Positions 17,414 through 27,846 of a stretch of DNA of 64,000 nt are shown one piece after another. The first letter of the stretch is position 1. Every line of letters starts with the position of its first letter. The notes under the pieces are model-generated. The model saw only the letters and a program-made list of their open reading frames with translations, was not told the origin of the DNA and searched no databases. The stretch spans positions 434,001 through 498,000 of the forward strand of contig JADJYE010000002.1 of NCBI GenBank assembly GCA_016719945.1, in the 5' to 3' direction. This DNA comes from Polyangiaceae bacterium. Lineage in GTDB: Bacteria; Myxococcota_A; Polyangia; Polyangiales; Polyangiaceae. Position numbers and translations under genes: made by a program.

Positions 17414-18420
17414 TGGAAGCTCCCGGCAGCGACGAGCAGGAAGCCGTCCGAGCTCGCGACGACCGACACCGTCGGCGCCTCCGGCGCGCGGGGCGTGATC
17501 GCGTCTCCGATGAGCAAGCCGATGCCGGCCGCGACCGCCGCGCCACCGACGCCCAAGGCGACGTAGCCGCCCGTCGCGAACGAGCTCCCCTCGCTCGCGA
17601 TCTCGTTCGCCACGGCGGCGTCACCCTGGGGACAGCTCGGCGGCTCCGCGTTCGCGCCGCACTCGGCGCGCACCGCCGACGCGCGATCGGCCGCCAGGGT
17701 GATGAGCACGGTGCCGGTCGCCAGCCCTCCCGCCCCGAGCAGGCCGGTGATCCAGCCGGCGGTCGCGAGCCGATCGCCGCGCGCCGAGGGTGGGGCGGGC
17801 GGCTGCGCCGCGCTCGAGGTCAGCGAGAAGGACAGCGAGGCCGCTTGTCCTCCGACGACGCTCACCGACGACTCGGCCGGCTTGAACCCGTCGGCCTCGA
17901 CCCGGACCGTGTGCGCGCCGATCTCGACCTCGATCGGCCCCCGGCTCGGCGCCGCGACCCCGTCGATCGTCAGCCGGTAGGCCGCTGCCTCGGGCGTGAC
18001 GGTGATCGCCAGGGTCCCCAGCCGCGCGGCGAGGTCCTTGAGGGCGCGCTTGGCCTCACTCTCGACCGCGGTCCGCCGCGCCTCGTCCTTCGTGCTCGCG
18101 TTCAGCTCGAGCACGCGCCGATACTCGCGCGCGCTCTCGAGGGCCTTGCCCTCGCGGGCGCTGCACGAGGCGACGTTGAGCAGCGTCCCGACCCCGGGGT
18201 CCGCCGCCAGGCTCTCGCGAAACTTCGGGCACGCCTCGGTCCAGCGCTGGGCGTCTGCCAGCTGGAGCGCCTCATCGAACAGCTGCTGGGCCCGCAGCGC
18301 GTCGCCTTCCCTGACCCGGGAAGGGTCCTCTGGCGTCTGTGCCCAGGCCGTGGCTGAGACGACGGCGATCGCGACGCCAACGAGACCGGGGAAGGGCGAA
18401 GGGCGCAAACATCGCAGCAT
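17410..18420 (-). CDS. Secreted TPR-PEGA protein with C-terminal membrane segments
   Basis: A 336-residue protein with a signal peptide ending in TAWAQ (~28), a TPR-like helical region (residues ~40-120, including CPKFRESLAADPGVGTLLN), then a PEGA domain (~135-200, with TIDGVAAPSRGPIEVEIG). Two hydrophobic segments follow (~220-245 and ~285-305). This TPR+PEGA+TM layout is widespread in myxobacteria, usually of unknown function and probably in envelope assembly or sensing. The ATG at 18420 is divergent from icd, with 131 bases between the starts. Confidence 0.75.
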   Translation of the reverse strand: MLRCLRPSPFPGLVGVAIAVVSATAWAQTPEDPSRVREGDALRAQQLFDEALQLADAQRWTEACPKFRESLAADPGVGTLLNVASCSAREGKALESAREYRRVLELNASTKDEARRTAVESEAKRALKDLAARLGTLAITVTPEAAAYRLTIDGVAAPSRGPIEVEIGAHTVRVEADGFKPAESSVSVVGGQAASLSFSLTSSAAQPPAPPSARGDRLATAGWITGLLGAGGLATGTVLITLAADRASAVRAECGANAEPPSCPQGDAAVANEIASEGSSFATGGYVALGVGGAAVAAGIGLLIGDAITPRAPEAPTVSVVASSDGFLLVAAGSFQ

Positions 18421-18551
18421 ATGATGGCCATCATAGCCCAGGCGCGAGGCCCTCGGCCGCCTTCGAAGGACCTTTGATGCCGTGCGTCGAGCGGCGCGCC
18501 GCCAAGTTCCTGATTGTCGGGCAAAGTCCGTTCTGTTACCCCGACCCGGCC

Positions 18552-19946
<1,395 letters not shown>

Positions 19947-19960
19947 TGCTCCCGTGATCG

Positions 19961-19995
19961 GCGCTCCCCCCTCGCGCAGCGGGGGGGGTGAGCGC
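19961..19995. terminator. GC-rich hairpin after icd
   Basis: GCGCTC at 19961-19966 pairs with GAGCGC at 19990-19995, and the runs of C and G inside extend the stem with a small offset. It lies 14 bases after the icd stop. A similar 'CCCCCTCGC..GCG..GGGGG' hairpin follows tnaA at 8479, so this may be a recurrent 3'-end element. It lacks a T-tract. Confidence 0.5.
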
Positions 19996-20051
19996 GCATC
20001 CGGGGCTGCCCTGCGTACGCGGCTCGACCCGCCATCGGCGCGCGGCTCGAG

Positions 20052-20071
20052 ACTCACCTCCGGTGAGTTTT
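20052..20071 (+). terminator. Intrinsic terminator downstream of icd
   Basis: ACTCACC (20052-20058) and GGTGAGT (20062-20068) form a perfect 7-bp stem with a 3-base loop, followed by TTTT. This is the most classical rho-independent terminator in the window and closes the icd transcript about 100 bases after its stop. Confidence 0.75.
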
Positions 20072-20078
20072 GTAGTTC

Positions 20079-20094
20079 CATCGGGTGCCCGATG
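20079..20094. promoter_or_regulatory. Perfect inverted repeat before the TerB-like gene
   Basis: CATCGGG-TG-CCCGATG is a perfect 7-bp inverted repeat with a 2-base centre, ending 16 bases before the TerB-like ATG. The tight centre fits a dimeric repressor operator better than a terminator. The regulator is unknown. Confidence 0.4.
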
Positions 20095-20110
20095 TTTGGA
20101 TGATGCGCGC

Positions 20111-20632
20111 ATGATCAAGCTTCAGCCGAAGACCCTCGAGCGCATCCGAGATCACTTCCGCGATGTCGGCCAGCCCGCGAGCGTCGCCTTCACGCGCCCG
20201 CTTGAGCAGGACGATCCCTTCGCGGGTGATCCGGACGCGAAGCGCCGCTTCGACGCGCTCTTCGAGGCGATGTTCCTGATGATATCGGCCGACGGTGAGG
20301 TGGCCGACGAGGAGCGAGAGGTCCTGCGCGGCGCGGTCCGCGGCCTCACCGACAGCGCGGTCCGAACCGCCCACATCGATCGCCTCTTCGACGACTGCAA
20401 GGCGCACGCGAAGCAGGGGGCCGAGGCTCGGCTCAAGGCGATCGCCCCCATCCTCAAGGAGGACCCTGCGCTGGTCGAGGCGGCCTTCTCGCTCGCGGCT
20501 GCGGTCGCGTTCGCCGACAGCGACATCAAGGACGAGGAGAACGAGCTCATCAACACGATGGCGGAGGCCCTCGGCATCGACGACGACCGCGCCGAAGAGC
20601 TGTTGAACCTGCTCGAGAACGAGTCGGTTTGA
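20111..20632 (+). CDS. TerB-like (tellurite-resistance fold) helical protein
   Basis: A 173-residue, mostly helical protein. Two related acidic motifs, MISADGEVADEEREVL (~59-74) and VAFADSDIKDEENELI (~138-153), are the metal-binding signatures of the TerB fold. No other ter genes are nearby, so a role in tellurite resistance is not supported; stand-alone TerB proteins are thought to sense stress or metals. ATG 20111 is the first start after the inverted repeat. The 3' end runs directly into a block of tandem repeats. Confidence 0.75.
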   Translation: MIKLQPKTLERIRDHFRDVGQPASVAFTRPLEQDDPFAGDPDAKRRFDALFEAMFLMISADGEVADEEREVLRGAVRGLTDSAVRTAHIDRLFDDCKAHAKQGAEARLKAIAPILKEDPALVEAAFSLAAAVAFADSDIKDEENELINTMAEALGIDDDRAEELLNLLENESV

Positions 20633-20640
20633 GCGCGTCG

Positions 20641-21018
20641 CCAGCGGGCGCGCGATAACCCCCCTCGCGCCGGATTGTCCGCGCGTCCGCGCGGGGAATC
20701 CGAAGGGCCCCGCGCCAGCGGGCGCGCGATAACCCCCCTCGCGCCGGATTGTCCGCGCGTCCGCGCGGGGAATCCGAAGGGCCCCGCGCCAGCGGGCGCG
20801 CGATAACCCCCTCGCGCCGGATTGTCCGCGCGTCCGCGCGGGAATCCGAAGGGCCCGCGCCAGCGGGCGCGCGATAACCCCCTCGCGCCGGATTGTCCGC
20901 GCGTCCGCGCGGGGAATCCGAAGGGGCCGCGCCAGCGGGCGCGCGATAACCCCCCTCGCGCCGGATTGTCCGCGCGTCCGCGCGGGGAATCCGAAGGGCC
21001 CCGCGCCAGCGGGCGCGA
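20641..21018. repeat. Tandem array: five 71-74 bp units plus a partial sixth
   Basis: Copies begin (at CCAGCGGGCG) at 20641, 20715, 20789, 20860 and 20932, with a truncated copy at 21006. Unit lengths are 74, 74, 71, 72 and 74 bases; the differences are single-base losses in C or G runs. Each unit holds a near-palindrome, GGATT..CCGCGC...GCGCGG..AATCC, that could fold into a strong hairpin. The array fills most of the 433-base gap between the TerB-like gene and the kinase gene. Because unit lengths are not all multiples of three, the long frames across it shift from copy to copy and are not convincing genes. Confidence 0.9.
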
Positions 21019-21065
21019 GAAAAAAAATAGTCCACGGTGGGGGCAGATGACCGACTCGGTCAAAG

Positions 21066-22304
21066 ATGGCCGAGCGTGACACGGACCAGATCGTCCTCCT
21101 CGACGAGGAGCTGAGGGGCACCGCCTACCGGCCGATCGCCGCCCTCGGTCGCGGGGGGATGGGGTCGGTCTACGAGGTCGAGCACCGCGCGCTGAAGCGG
21201 AGGATGGTCGTGAAGATCCTCCGCGAGCAAGACCGGCCCGACCTCGAAGACCGCCTGCGCCTCGAGGCGCAGACCCTCGCGCAGCTGAGCCACCCCAACG
21301 TGGTTCAGGTCATCGACTTCGCGCGCACCGCGTCGGGGCGACCGTTCTTGGTCACCGAGCGGCTGTACGGCCGGACGCTGAAGGCGCTGGTCGGCGACAG
21401 CGGCAAGCTGCCAATCGACGCCGCGGCCCGCTACGCGACGGAGGCCTTGTCGGGTCTGTCCGCAGTCCATCGCGCCGGCGTCGTGCACCGCGACGTCAAG
21501 CTCGAGAACCTCTTCTTGTGCGACGCCGACGAACACGGGGCCGCGCGTGTGAAGGTCCTCGACTTCGGCATCGCGAAGCTGATCGTCGGCGGCGGTGAGG
21601 CGCCGATCGACGTCGCGCCGCTCGAGAGCGCGACGGCGCAAGGGCTCATGGTGGGGACTCCGAGCTTCATGTCACCCGAGCAGATCTTGGGGCTCCCGGT
21701 CGATCACCGCGCAGATCTCTACGCGGTCGGCGTCGTGCTCTACCGCCTCGTCGCAGGTCGAAACCCCTTCATCTGCCGCGACCTCATCGAATACGCAGCG
21801 GCTCACGCCGGAGAGAAGCCCGCCCCGCCCTCGCGCTTCGCCGACCTCCCCGAGGGCTTCGACGCGCTCGTCCTGAAGGCGCTCGAGAAAGATCCTGCGG
21901 CCCGTTACGCCACGGCCGCCGAGATGGTCGTCGCCCTCGAGCGCTATCTGCTGCCGCCGCCGGCACCGCCTCGCCGCCGGGCTCAGGTCAAGACCGAGGC
22001 CTTGCCGCTCCCCGCCCCCCCCGAGCCCGCCCCTGCTCCCGCGCTGCGGGCCACCCAGCCGCTGAGGCGTCCTGCGGCGCCCGGCCCGGACGACGAGACG
22101 GTCCCGCTCGGGACGCCCGCGCGCGTGGTGCAGCCGCCGGCGCTGCCGTTCCGTCCGGCCGCTGGCGGCGCGAAGCTCGCGCCCGCTCCGGCCACGGTCG
22201 GCCCCGTGCGCCGGCTCGCGCCGACCGAGCGAGCGGCGATCGCCTTGCTCATCGTCGCTCTCGTCGTGATCGTCGCGCTGTCGGCGGCGCTCATCGCCCG
22301 CTGA
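21066..22304 (+). CDS. Serine/threonine protein kinase, membrane-anchored at the C-terminus
   Basis: A 412-residue Hanks-type kinase. All catalytic elements are present: GRGGMGSVYE (28-37), the ATP Lys in VVKIL (Lys50), HRDVKLEN (141-148), DFGIAK (166-171) and a MSPEQ activation-loop end. A Pro/Ala-rich linker (~295-375) leads to one membrane segment at the very C-terminus (~390-410), so the kinase domain is cytoplasmic and tail-anchored with no extracellular sensor. It starts just after the repeat array and heads a run with a tail-anchored protein and an adenylate cyclase. Confidence 0.93.
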   Translation: MAERDTDQIVLLDEELRGTAYRPIAALGRGGMGSVYEVEHRALKRRMVVKILREQDRPDLEDRLRLEAQTLAQLSHPNVVQVIDFARTASGRPFLVTERLYGRTLKALVGDSGKLPIDAAARYATEALSGLSAVHRAGVVHRDVKLENLFLCDADEHGAARVKVLDFGIAKLIVGGGEAPIDVAPLESATAQGLMVGTPSFMSPEQILGLPVDHRADLYAVGVVLYRLVAGRNPFICRDLIEYAAAHAGEKPAPPSRFADLPEGFDALVLKALEKDPAARYATAAEMVVALERYLLPPPAPPRRRAQVKTEALPLPAPPEPAPAPALRATQPLRRPAAPGPDDETVPLGTPARVVQPPALPFRPAAGGAKLAPAPATVGPVRRLAPTERAAIALLIVALVVIVALSAALIAR

Positions 22305-22373
22305 CGCGGCTCGGCGCTCAAGGGGGGCGCATCACGGCAGCTTTCCGCTACCTTGCATGCGCGGAGCGACGTG

Positions 22374-22850
22374 ATGTCCCGAGATCCCAGGAAGACGGAG
22401 CGCATGGCGAGCGGAGGAGGCGACGCGCCGCGACCTCGCTCGACGGAGCGAATGGGCGTGAGCCGGGACACGACGCAGGATCCGCCGCGCGTCTACGACA
22501 CGACCGGTCCGGAGCCGGAGCCGGCGGTGGGCCCCCGAGGGACCGCCGTGATCGGGCGCCCGCCGAAGCCCGCGGGCTACAAGCCCAGCGACAAGGCGGT
22601 CGCGGGTGAGGTCTTGATCGGCACGGCGAAGGCGCCCCGCCCCGTCGAGGGCGGCAAGATCGACGTGTCGCGCGTCGACCCGCGCCGCGCGCCCACCCAG
22701 AAGAGCCAGCGCCGGCCCGAGGCGTACCTGAGAGACGTGAAGAAGAAGGGGCTGAGCCCCACGGTCACCGGCCTGATCGTGGTCGGGGCGCTCGCGGTGT
22801 TCGCCCTGGCGCTGCTGCTGCTCGTCCTTGGGCAGCGAGGAGGGCCGTGA
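22374..22850 (+). CDS. Disordered protein with a C-terminal membrane anchor
   Basis: A 158-residue protein of unknown family. The first ~125 residues are hydrophilic and rich in Arg, Pro, Gly and Asp, with repeated DPRKTERM and RSTERM elements at the start, and look disordered. Residues ~130-155 form one membrane segment (GLIVVGALAVFALALLLLV). The layout mirrors the C-terminal anchor of the kinase just upstream, and its Thr-rich N-terminus could be a kinase substrate; that is inference. ATG 22374 is preferred, with 22353 possible. The stop overlaps the GTG of the adenylate cyclase gene as GTGA. Confidence 0.6.
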   Translation: MSRDPRKTERMASGGGDAPRPRSTERMGVSRDTTQDPPRVYDTTGPEPEPAVGPRGTAVIGRPPKPAGYKPSDKAVAGEVLIGTAKAPRPVEGGKIDVSRVDPRRAPTQKSQRRPEAYLRDVKKKGLSPTVTGLIVVGALAVFALALLLLVLGQRGGP

Positions 22851-24097
22851 GCTCGGGGGACCCGGGCGCGAAGCCCAGCTGGTGGACGCGCGTCAGCCAG
22901 CTCGGCATCGTGGGCTTGTCCACCGAGGAGGAGCGCAAGACCCGCCTCCTCAACCAGTGCTCGATCATCGCGGCGGTGACGCTCCTTTCGTTCACCATCG
23001 GCTACTGGACCGACCCCGCCCGGTTCGCGTTCGGGCTGGTCGCCAACCTGGGCGCCGCCGCCCTTCAGCTCAGCGTCCTGTGGCTCGTCGCGCGCGGGCT
23101 GAGGTCGCTGGCGCTCGGGCTGTTCCTGCTCGTCTGCAACCTGCAGCTCGCCGCCGTCTGCGTGTTCCTCGGGCCCGACGTCGGGTACCAATATTACTTC
23201 TTCGCGTTCGCGGCGGTCGTGTTCCTGGTCACTCCGCGCGGTGCGTGGTTCTTCTACCCGTTCAGCGCGATCAGCGTCGCCGGCTACCTCTACTTCACGT
23301 TCGTGATGGCGCCGTCCGAGGCGCTCGTCACCATCGATTCGTCGATCGCGCTGCTGGCGAAGGTGACGACGATCGTCACCACGTTCGGGACGCTCGTGCT
23401 CCTGGGGTACCTCTTCGACGCGGACACTCGCCACGCAGAGGAGAGGCTCGCGGCCGAGCACGCGCGCAGCGAGGCGCTGCTGCTCAACATCTTGCCCGCC
23501 TCGATCTCGCGGCGCTTGAAGTCGAGCCACGGCTCGATCGCCGACGGGTTCGCGGACGTGAGTGTGCTATTCGCCGACATCGTCGGCTTCACCGAGCTCA
23601 GCGCGCGGATGCCACCGGGCGCGCTGGTCGAGGTCTTGAACGACGTCTTCTCCAGCTTCGACGATCTCGGCGCGGAGCTCGGCCTCGAGAAGATCAAGAC
23701 GATCGGCGACGCCTACATGGCAGCGGCTGGCCTGCCCGAGCCTCGCGCCGATCACGCGGACATCGCCGTCCGAATGGCGCTCGGCATGAAGCGCTCGCTC
23801 GACGAGATGAACCGCGACAAGGGGTACGGTTTGTCGCTGAGGATCGGCATCCACTCGGGTCCCGTCGTCGCTGGGGTCATCGGCAAGCGGAAGTTCATCT
23901 ACGACCTCTGGGGCGACACCGTGAACACCGCGAGCCGCATGGAGTCTCACGGCGTGAAGGACGCCGTGCACGTGAGCGAGGCGACCGCCAAGCTGGTCGA
24001 GGCCCGCTTCGAGCTCGAGCCGCGCGGCACCATCCAGGTGAAGGGCAAGGGCGAGATGGTCACGTTCGTCGTGCGCGGCGAGCGGCAGAGCGCCTGA
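22847..24097 (+). CDS. Membrane class III adenylate cyclase
   Basis: A 416-residue protein with six predicted membrane segments (residues ~38-190), a short helical linker and a class III cyclase domain (~215-412). The metal-binding Asps are in LFADIVGFTE (Asp244) and TIGDAY (Asp288). The purine-selecting Lys in EKIKTIG and Asp in YDLWGDTVN (Asp353) are the ATP-specific pair, so cAMP is the expected product. The transition-state residues Asn360 and Arg364 (TVNTASRM) are also present. Only one cyclase domain exists, so it must work as a homodimer. GTG 22847 overlaps the upstream stop. A cNMP-binding protein lies at 61404, but nothing links them directly. Confidence 0.93.
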   Translation: MSSGDPGAKPSWWTRVSQLGIVGLSTEEERKTRLLNQCSIIAAVTLLSFTIGYWTDPARFAFGLVANLGAAALQLSVLWLVARGLRSLALGLFLLVCNLQLAAVCVFLGPDVGYQYYFFAFAAVVFLVTPRGAWFFYPFSAISVAGYLYFTFVMAPSEALVTIDSSIALLAKVTTIVTTFGTLVLLGYLFDADTRHAEERLAAEHARSEALLLNILPASISRRLKSSHGSIADGFADVSVLFADIVGFTELSARMPPGALVEVLNDVFSSFDDLGAELGLEKIKTIGDAYMAAAGLPEPRADHADIAVRMALGMKRSLDEMNRDKGYGLSLRIGIHSGPVVAGVIGKRKFIYDLWGDTVNTASRMESHGVKDAVHVSEATAKLVEARFELEPRGTIQVKGKGEMVTFVVRGERQSA

Positions 24098-24174
24098 GCC
24101 CCACGCCCAGCTGGGTCGACTCACGCGCGACGCGCGCCCTTTCGCTCCCCCTCCGTCTCGGCTATCGAGGTCGC

Positions 24175-25140
24175 ATGCGCTTCGGCAGTCGCGTGATCCA
24201 GGTCGCCCTGCTCGCGGTCGCCCTGCTCGCGCCCAGCGTCGCGCGCGCCGAGCCCCCCTTGGCGCCCGAGGGACACGGCGTGCTGCCCGCCTCCACGTCG
24301 GGGGAGGTCCTCGATCGTGAGGTGGCGCCCCCCACTCCCTGGTGCCACGCCGAGCTCGAGGCCCTGCCGAACGACGTCTGCTACGCCAAGGGACCCACCT
24401 CCAAATCGGGGAAGCGAACGCTCGTCATCTTCCTGCACGGTCTCGTCGAGCAGGGCACCGACTGGCAGCACTCCCTGCAACGCGGGATGAAGGCGGCCGG
24501 AAAGCGCCTCGACTTCAGCCTGCTCGCCCCGCGCGGCCGAACCAAGGTCGGTCCGGGCAAGTCCGAGAGCACCGTTGCCTGGCCCAGCCGCGATCGCACG
24601 CTCGAGGACGAGGTCATCGGCGAGTGGCTCGCCGCGCAGAAGCTGATCGAGAAGCGCGAGGGGGCGCCGTTCGACGAGGTCTTCGTGATGGGGTTCTCGA
24701 ACGGCGCGTACTACGCCTCTTCGCTGGCCCTCCGGGGTCGGCTCGAGGTCGACGGCTACGGCGTCTTCGCGGGAGGCTCGGCGCCCAAGGGCACCGTCTC
24801 CGCGTCGAAGGGCACCAAGACCAGGAAGCCGCTTTTTCTCGCCATCGCCTCGAAGGACGAGACGGCGAAGAAGGGCAAGGAGCTGGCGAAGGCGCTCAAG
24901 GAGCTGAAGTGGCCGCACCGCGTCGCGAGCGCCCCGGTGGGTCACGTCGTCGCGGACTCGCAGCTCGAGCAAGGGCTCGCGTACCTGCGCGGTCGCGCCG
25001 AGAAGGCCGCTCAAGAGAGCGACGAGCCCAAGCCCACGGCCGCGAAGTCGAAGTCGAAGTCGAAGAAGACCGCGACGGCCCCGAAGGACAAGAAGAAGTC
25101 CTCGAAGGACAAGACCAAGAAGCCGAAGAAGAAGGCATGA
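24175..25140 (+). CDS. Secreted alpha/beta hydrolase with Lys-rich tail
   Basis: A 321-residue protein with a signal peptide ending in ARAEP (~24). The alpha/beta-hydrolase core has the oxyanion segment FLHGLVEQG, nucleophile GFSNGAYY and a C-terminal His in APVGHVVAD. It resembles feruloyl-esterase or PHB-depolymerase-like hydrolases. The last ~45 residues are almost pure Lys/Ser/Pro/Thr repeats (KSKSKSKK), an unusual basic tail that could bind polyanions. ATG 24175 is chosen since it begins the signal peptide. The stop overlaps the ATG of the M1 peptidase gene (ATGA), so both are exported products of one operon. Confidence 0.85.
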   Translation: MRFGSRVIQVALLAVALLAPSVARAEPPLAPEGHGVLPASTSGEVLDREVAPPTPWCHAELEALPNDVCYAKGPTSKSGKRTLVIFLHGLVEQGTDWQHSLQRGMKAAGKRLDFSLLAPRGRTKVGPGKSESTVAWPSRDRTLEDEVIGEWLAAQKLIEKREGAPFDEVFVMGFSNGAYYASSLALRGRLEVDGYGVFAGGSAPKGTVSASKGTKTRKPLFLAIASKDETAKKGKELAKALKELKWPHRVASAPVGHVVADSQLEQGLAYLRGRAEKAAQESDEPKPTAAKSKSKSKKTATAPKDKKKSSKDKTKKPKKKA

Positions 25141-27794
25141 GGCGCGCCTGGGTCGCGAGCTGTGCGCTCCTCTGCGCGGCCCTTGGGCTGTCGGCCTGCC
25201 CCGGGCCTGCCGAGGTGCACGAGCCTCGAACGACGTCGTCGACGCCCGCGCCCCGGGCTCCGAGGGTCCTGCCTGAGGCGACCCGGGTCGAGCTCCCCGA
25301 CGACGTCGCGCCCCGCGCCGTTCGGCTCGAGCTCACCCTCGATCCCCGTAAGGAGATCTTCCGCGGGCGAGCGGAGATCGACGTCGAGGTTCGGGTCGCC
25401 ACCGACACCGTCGTGCTCCACGCGCGCGGCCTCACGCTCGAGAAGGTCTCGATCGAGGCGGGCGGCCGTACGCTCGAGCCCCAGTGGGGGACGCGGCGCG
25501 CGTTCGGCGGCCGGGAGGAGCCCGAGGAGCTCGTCCTCATGCTCGACCAGCCGCTGGCCGTCGGACCGGCGAGGCTGCGCTTCGAATACGAGGCCCCGTT
25601 CGCCAACCTGAACGGCATCTATCGCACACAGGCTCAGGGTTCCTGGTTTGCCTTCACGCAGATGGAGCCGACCGACGCTCGCCGCGCGTTCCCGAGCTTC
25701 GACGAGCCGCGCCACAAGACGCCGATCGAGCTCACGCTGGAGATCCCTTCCGGCATGACCGCCTTCGCGAACGCAGCGGAGAAGTCTCGCGAGGTGAGGG
25801 GCGACCACACGCAGATCACGTTCCTGCCCAGCGAGCCGATCCCGACCTACCTGTTCGCGCTCGCCGTTGGCGATCTCGAGGTGATGACGGGCGCGACGAA
25901 GCCGACCCCGATCCGCTTCGTCGCCCCGCGCGGCAGGGCCAAGAAGGGCGGACCCACCCTCGACGCGACCGACAAGGCGCTGCGAGCGCTCGAGGCCTAT
26001 TTCGCTCGCCCGCACCCGTACCCGAAGCTCGACATCGCGTCGGTCCCGAATTTCGGTCCAGGCGCGATGGAGAACGCCGGCCTGATCACGTTCCGCGAAG
26101 AGCTCGTCGTGCTCGACGAGCGCTCGCCCGCGCTGCTCCGCCGGCGGATGCAGCTGATCATGGTTCATGAGCTTGCCCACCAGTGGTTCGGCAACCTGGT
26201 GACGATGCGCTGGTGGGACGACCTCTGGCTCAACGAGGGCTTCGCGACGTGGATGGCTCCCAAAACGTGCGACGACGCCTTCCCGGGCTTCGGTGGCAAG
26301 ATCGAGCGCGTCCTCGAACGAGCCTACGCGATGAACGCGGATGTCCTGCCGTCGGCGCGCGCCGTGCGCCCGAAGGTCGATCAGTCGGACCAGATCCGCG
26401 AGGCCGGCGGCTGGAGCGCGTACCAGAAGGGCTCGGCCATCCTGACGATGATCGAGTCGTGGATCGGCGAGGCGACGATGCAGAAAGCGATCCGCGGCTA
26501 CGTCGACGCCAGCGCGGGGCGCAGCATCACTTCGAAGGCGCTGTTCTCGGCGCTGGACACGGCCGCGGCCAAGCCGGTGTCCAAGGTCGCTGCGTCGTTC
26601 CTCGATCAGCCCGGCGTCCCGCTCGTGAAGGTGAGCCTCAGCTGCGGCGCCAAGCCGAACGACCCCGCGAAGGCGCGGCTCGAGGTGTCGGACGTCAGCG
26701 GGGGCGGGCGGTCCTGGGTGCTCCCGGCGTGCCTCCGTGTGGTGGGCAGCGCCTCGCCAGCCTGCACCCTGATCGAGGGGACGTCCGCGACGATCGAGCT
26801 GCCGACCTGCGCTGCCGTCCACCCCAACTTCGAGGAGGCGGGGTACTACCGCTACGAGCTCGACGAGGCCGCCACGCAGCGCCTCCTGGCGAGCTATCGC
26901 AAGCTCGATGAGCGCGAGCGGGCGGGCTTCGTCCTCAACGCGTGGGCCCTGGTCTTGCTCGGGCGCGCCCCGCCCGACTCGGTGATGGCGGCGCTGAAGC
27001 TCGGAGCCGACAAGGCCGAGACCTCGCGTGTGGTCCTCGAGGCGGTCATCACCGTCCTGTACGAGCTCGAGCGGACGTTCGCGACCGACGACAACGCCGC
27101 GAAGCTCGCGGCGTTCGTCCGCGGCCTGCTCGGACCTCACCGCGAGCGCGTGGCGATGCCCAAGGCGGGCGAGCACGATACGGTCCGCATCCACCGAGTC
27201 GCGCTCCTCGCTGCGCTCTACGACCTGGGAGCCGACGCCAACGTCGCCAAGGCCCTCGAGCCGATCGCAGCCCAATACCTCGCGTCCCCGCCGAGCGCCG
27301 ACCCCGACCTGGGCCCGCTCGCCGTGCGGGTGTCCTCGCGCGCTGGCGGCGTCGGCAAGGCGAAGCTCGACGCCGCCCGCCTCGCCGCGGCCGCCACCGC
27401 GGACGAGCGCGTCGCCCTGGTCGCGGCCCTCGCGTCACGCGGCGATGCGGCGGCGCTCAGGGCGACCCTCGACCTCTTCTCGAAGGGCGCGATCCAGGCG
27501 GGAGACTGGCGCCACCTGCGCGGCGCTGCGCTCCGCTATCGCGACGGGCGCGCGGTCTTCTTGGGCTACATCCGCGAGGGCTTCGACGCGATGAACGCGC
27601 GGCTCGGCCACGCCGGAGCGCTGCTCTCCACGATCGGGGCGTCCTGCGACGCTCGAGAGCTCGCTGACTTCGAACGCACCTTCCGGCCCAGGGTCGGCGC
27701 GCTCGAAGGGGGGCAGCGCGGGCTCGACGAGGGCGTGGCCGAGGCGGCGCGCTGCATTTCCGTGAGGGCGCGCGGCGCGCCAGCTTTCCCTTGA
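25137..27794 (+). CDS. M1-family aminopeptidase lipoprotein
   Basis: An 885-residue zinc aminopeptidase with a lipobox (LGLSAC, Cys20), hence anchored in the envelope. The N-terminal beta-domain is followed by the substrate motif GAMEN (~308), the zinc motif HELAHQWFGN (His344, His348) and the third ligand Glu367 in LNEG, with exactly the M1 spacing. The C-terminal ~350 residues are the helical ERAP1-like domain. It trims N-terminal residues from peptides, presumably outside the inner membrane. It is coupled by ATGA overlap with the secreted hydrolase upstream. Confidence 0.92.
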   Translation: MRRAWVASCALLCAALGLSACPGPAEVHEPRTTSSTPAPRAPRVLPEATRVELPDDVAPRAVRLELTLDPRKEIFRGRAEIDVEVRVATDTVVLHARGLTLEKVSIEAGGRTLEPQWGTRRAFGGREEPEELVLMLDQPLAVGPARLRFEYEAPFANLNGIYRTQAQGSWFAFTQMEPTDARRAFPSFDEPRHKTPIELTLEIPSGMTAFANAAEKSREVRGDHTQITFLPSEPIPTYLFALAVGDLEVMTGATKPTPIRFVAPRGRAKKGGPTLDATDKALRALEAYFARPHPYPKLDIASVPNFGPGAMENAGLITFREELVVLDERSPALLRRRMQLIMVHELAHQWFGNLVTMRWWDDLWLNEGFATWMAPKTCDDAFPGFGGKIERVLERAYAMNADVLPSARAVRPKVDQSDQIREAGGWSAYQKGSAILTMIESWIGEATMQKAIRGYVDASAGRSITSKALFSALDTAAAKPVSKVAASFLDQPGVPLVKVSLSCGAKPNDPAKARLEVSDVSGGGRSWVLPACLRVVGSASPACTLIEGTSATIELPTCAAVHPNFEEAGYYRYELDEAATQRLLASYRKLDERERAGFVLNAWALVLLGRAPPDSVMAALKLGADKAETSRVVLEAVITVLYELERTFATDDNAAKLAAFVRGLLGPHRERVAMPKAGEHDTVRIHRVALLAALYDLGADANVAKALEPIAAQYLASPPSADPDLGPLAVRVSSRAGGVGKAKLDAARLAAAATADERVALVAALASRGDAAALRATLDLFSKGAIQAGDWRHLRGAALRYRDGRAVFLGYIREGFDAMNARLGHAGALLSTIGASCDARELADFERTFRPRVGALEGGQRGLDEGVAEAARCISVRARGAPAFP

Positions 27795-27846
27795 GCCACG
27801 CCCCGCGAAGCGGCGCTATCATCCGGGGCCACGCTGGCCGCGGGTG

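Noticed and set aside
20111..20632. Tellurite-resistance operon
   Set aside because: Only a TerB-like protein is present; no terA, terC, terD or terZ-like genes are near.
20641..21018. Repeat block as a CRISPR array
   Set aside because: There are no unique spacers between constant repeats; the whole 71-74 bp unit is repeated.
20152..21063. Long minus-strand frames translating the tandem repeats into Arg/Ala/Gly-rich proteins
   Set aside because: The peptides come from the DNA repeats and change frame with unit length; no start signal, homology or domain supports a gene.
22828..25140. A 770-residue protein ending in the hydrolase
   Set aside because: The first part is a shadow frame of the adenylate cyclase gene; the hydrolase starts with its own signal peptide at 24175.
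27824..27839. Sigma-54 promoter before the potassium channel gene
   Set aside because: GG-N10-GC spacing exists but TTGC is TGGC and the predicted start point would fall inside the coding region.
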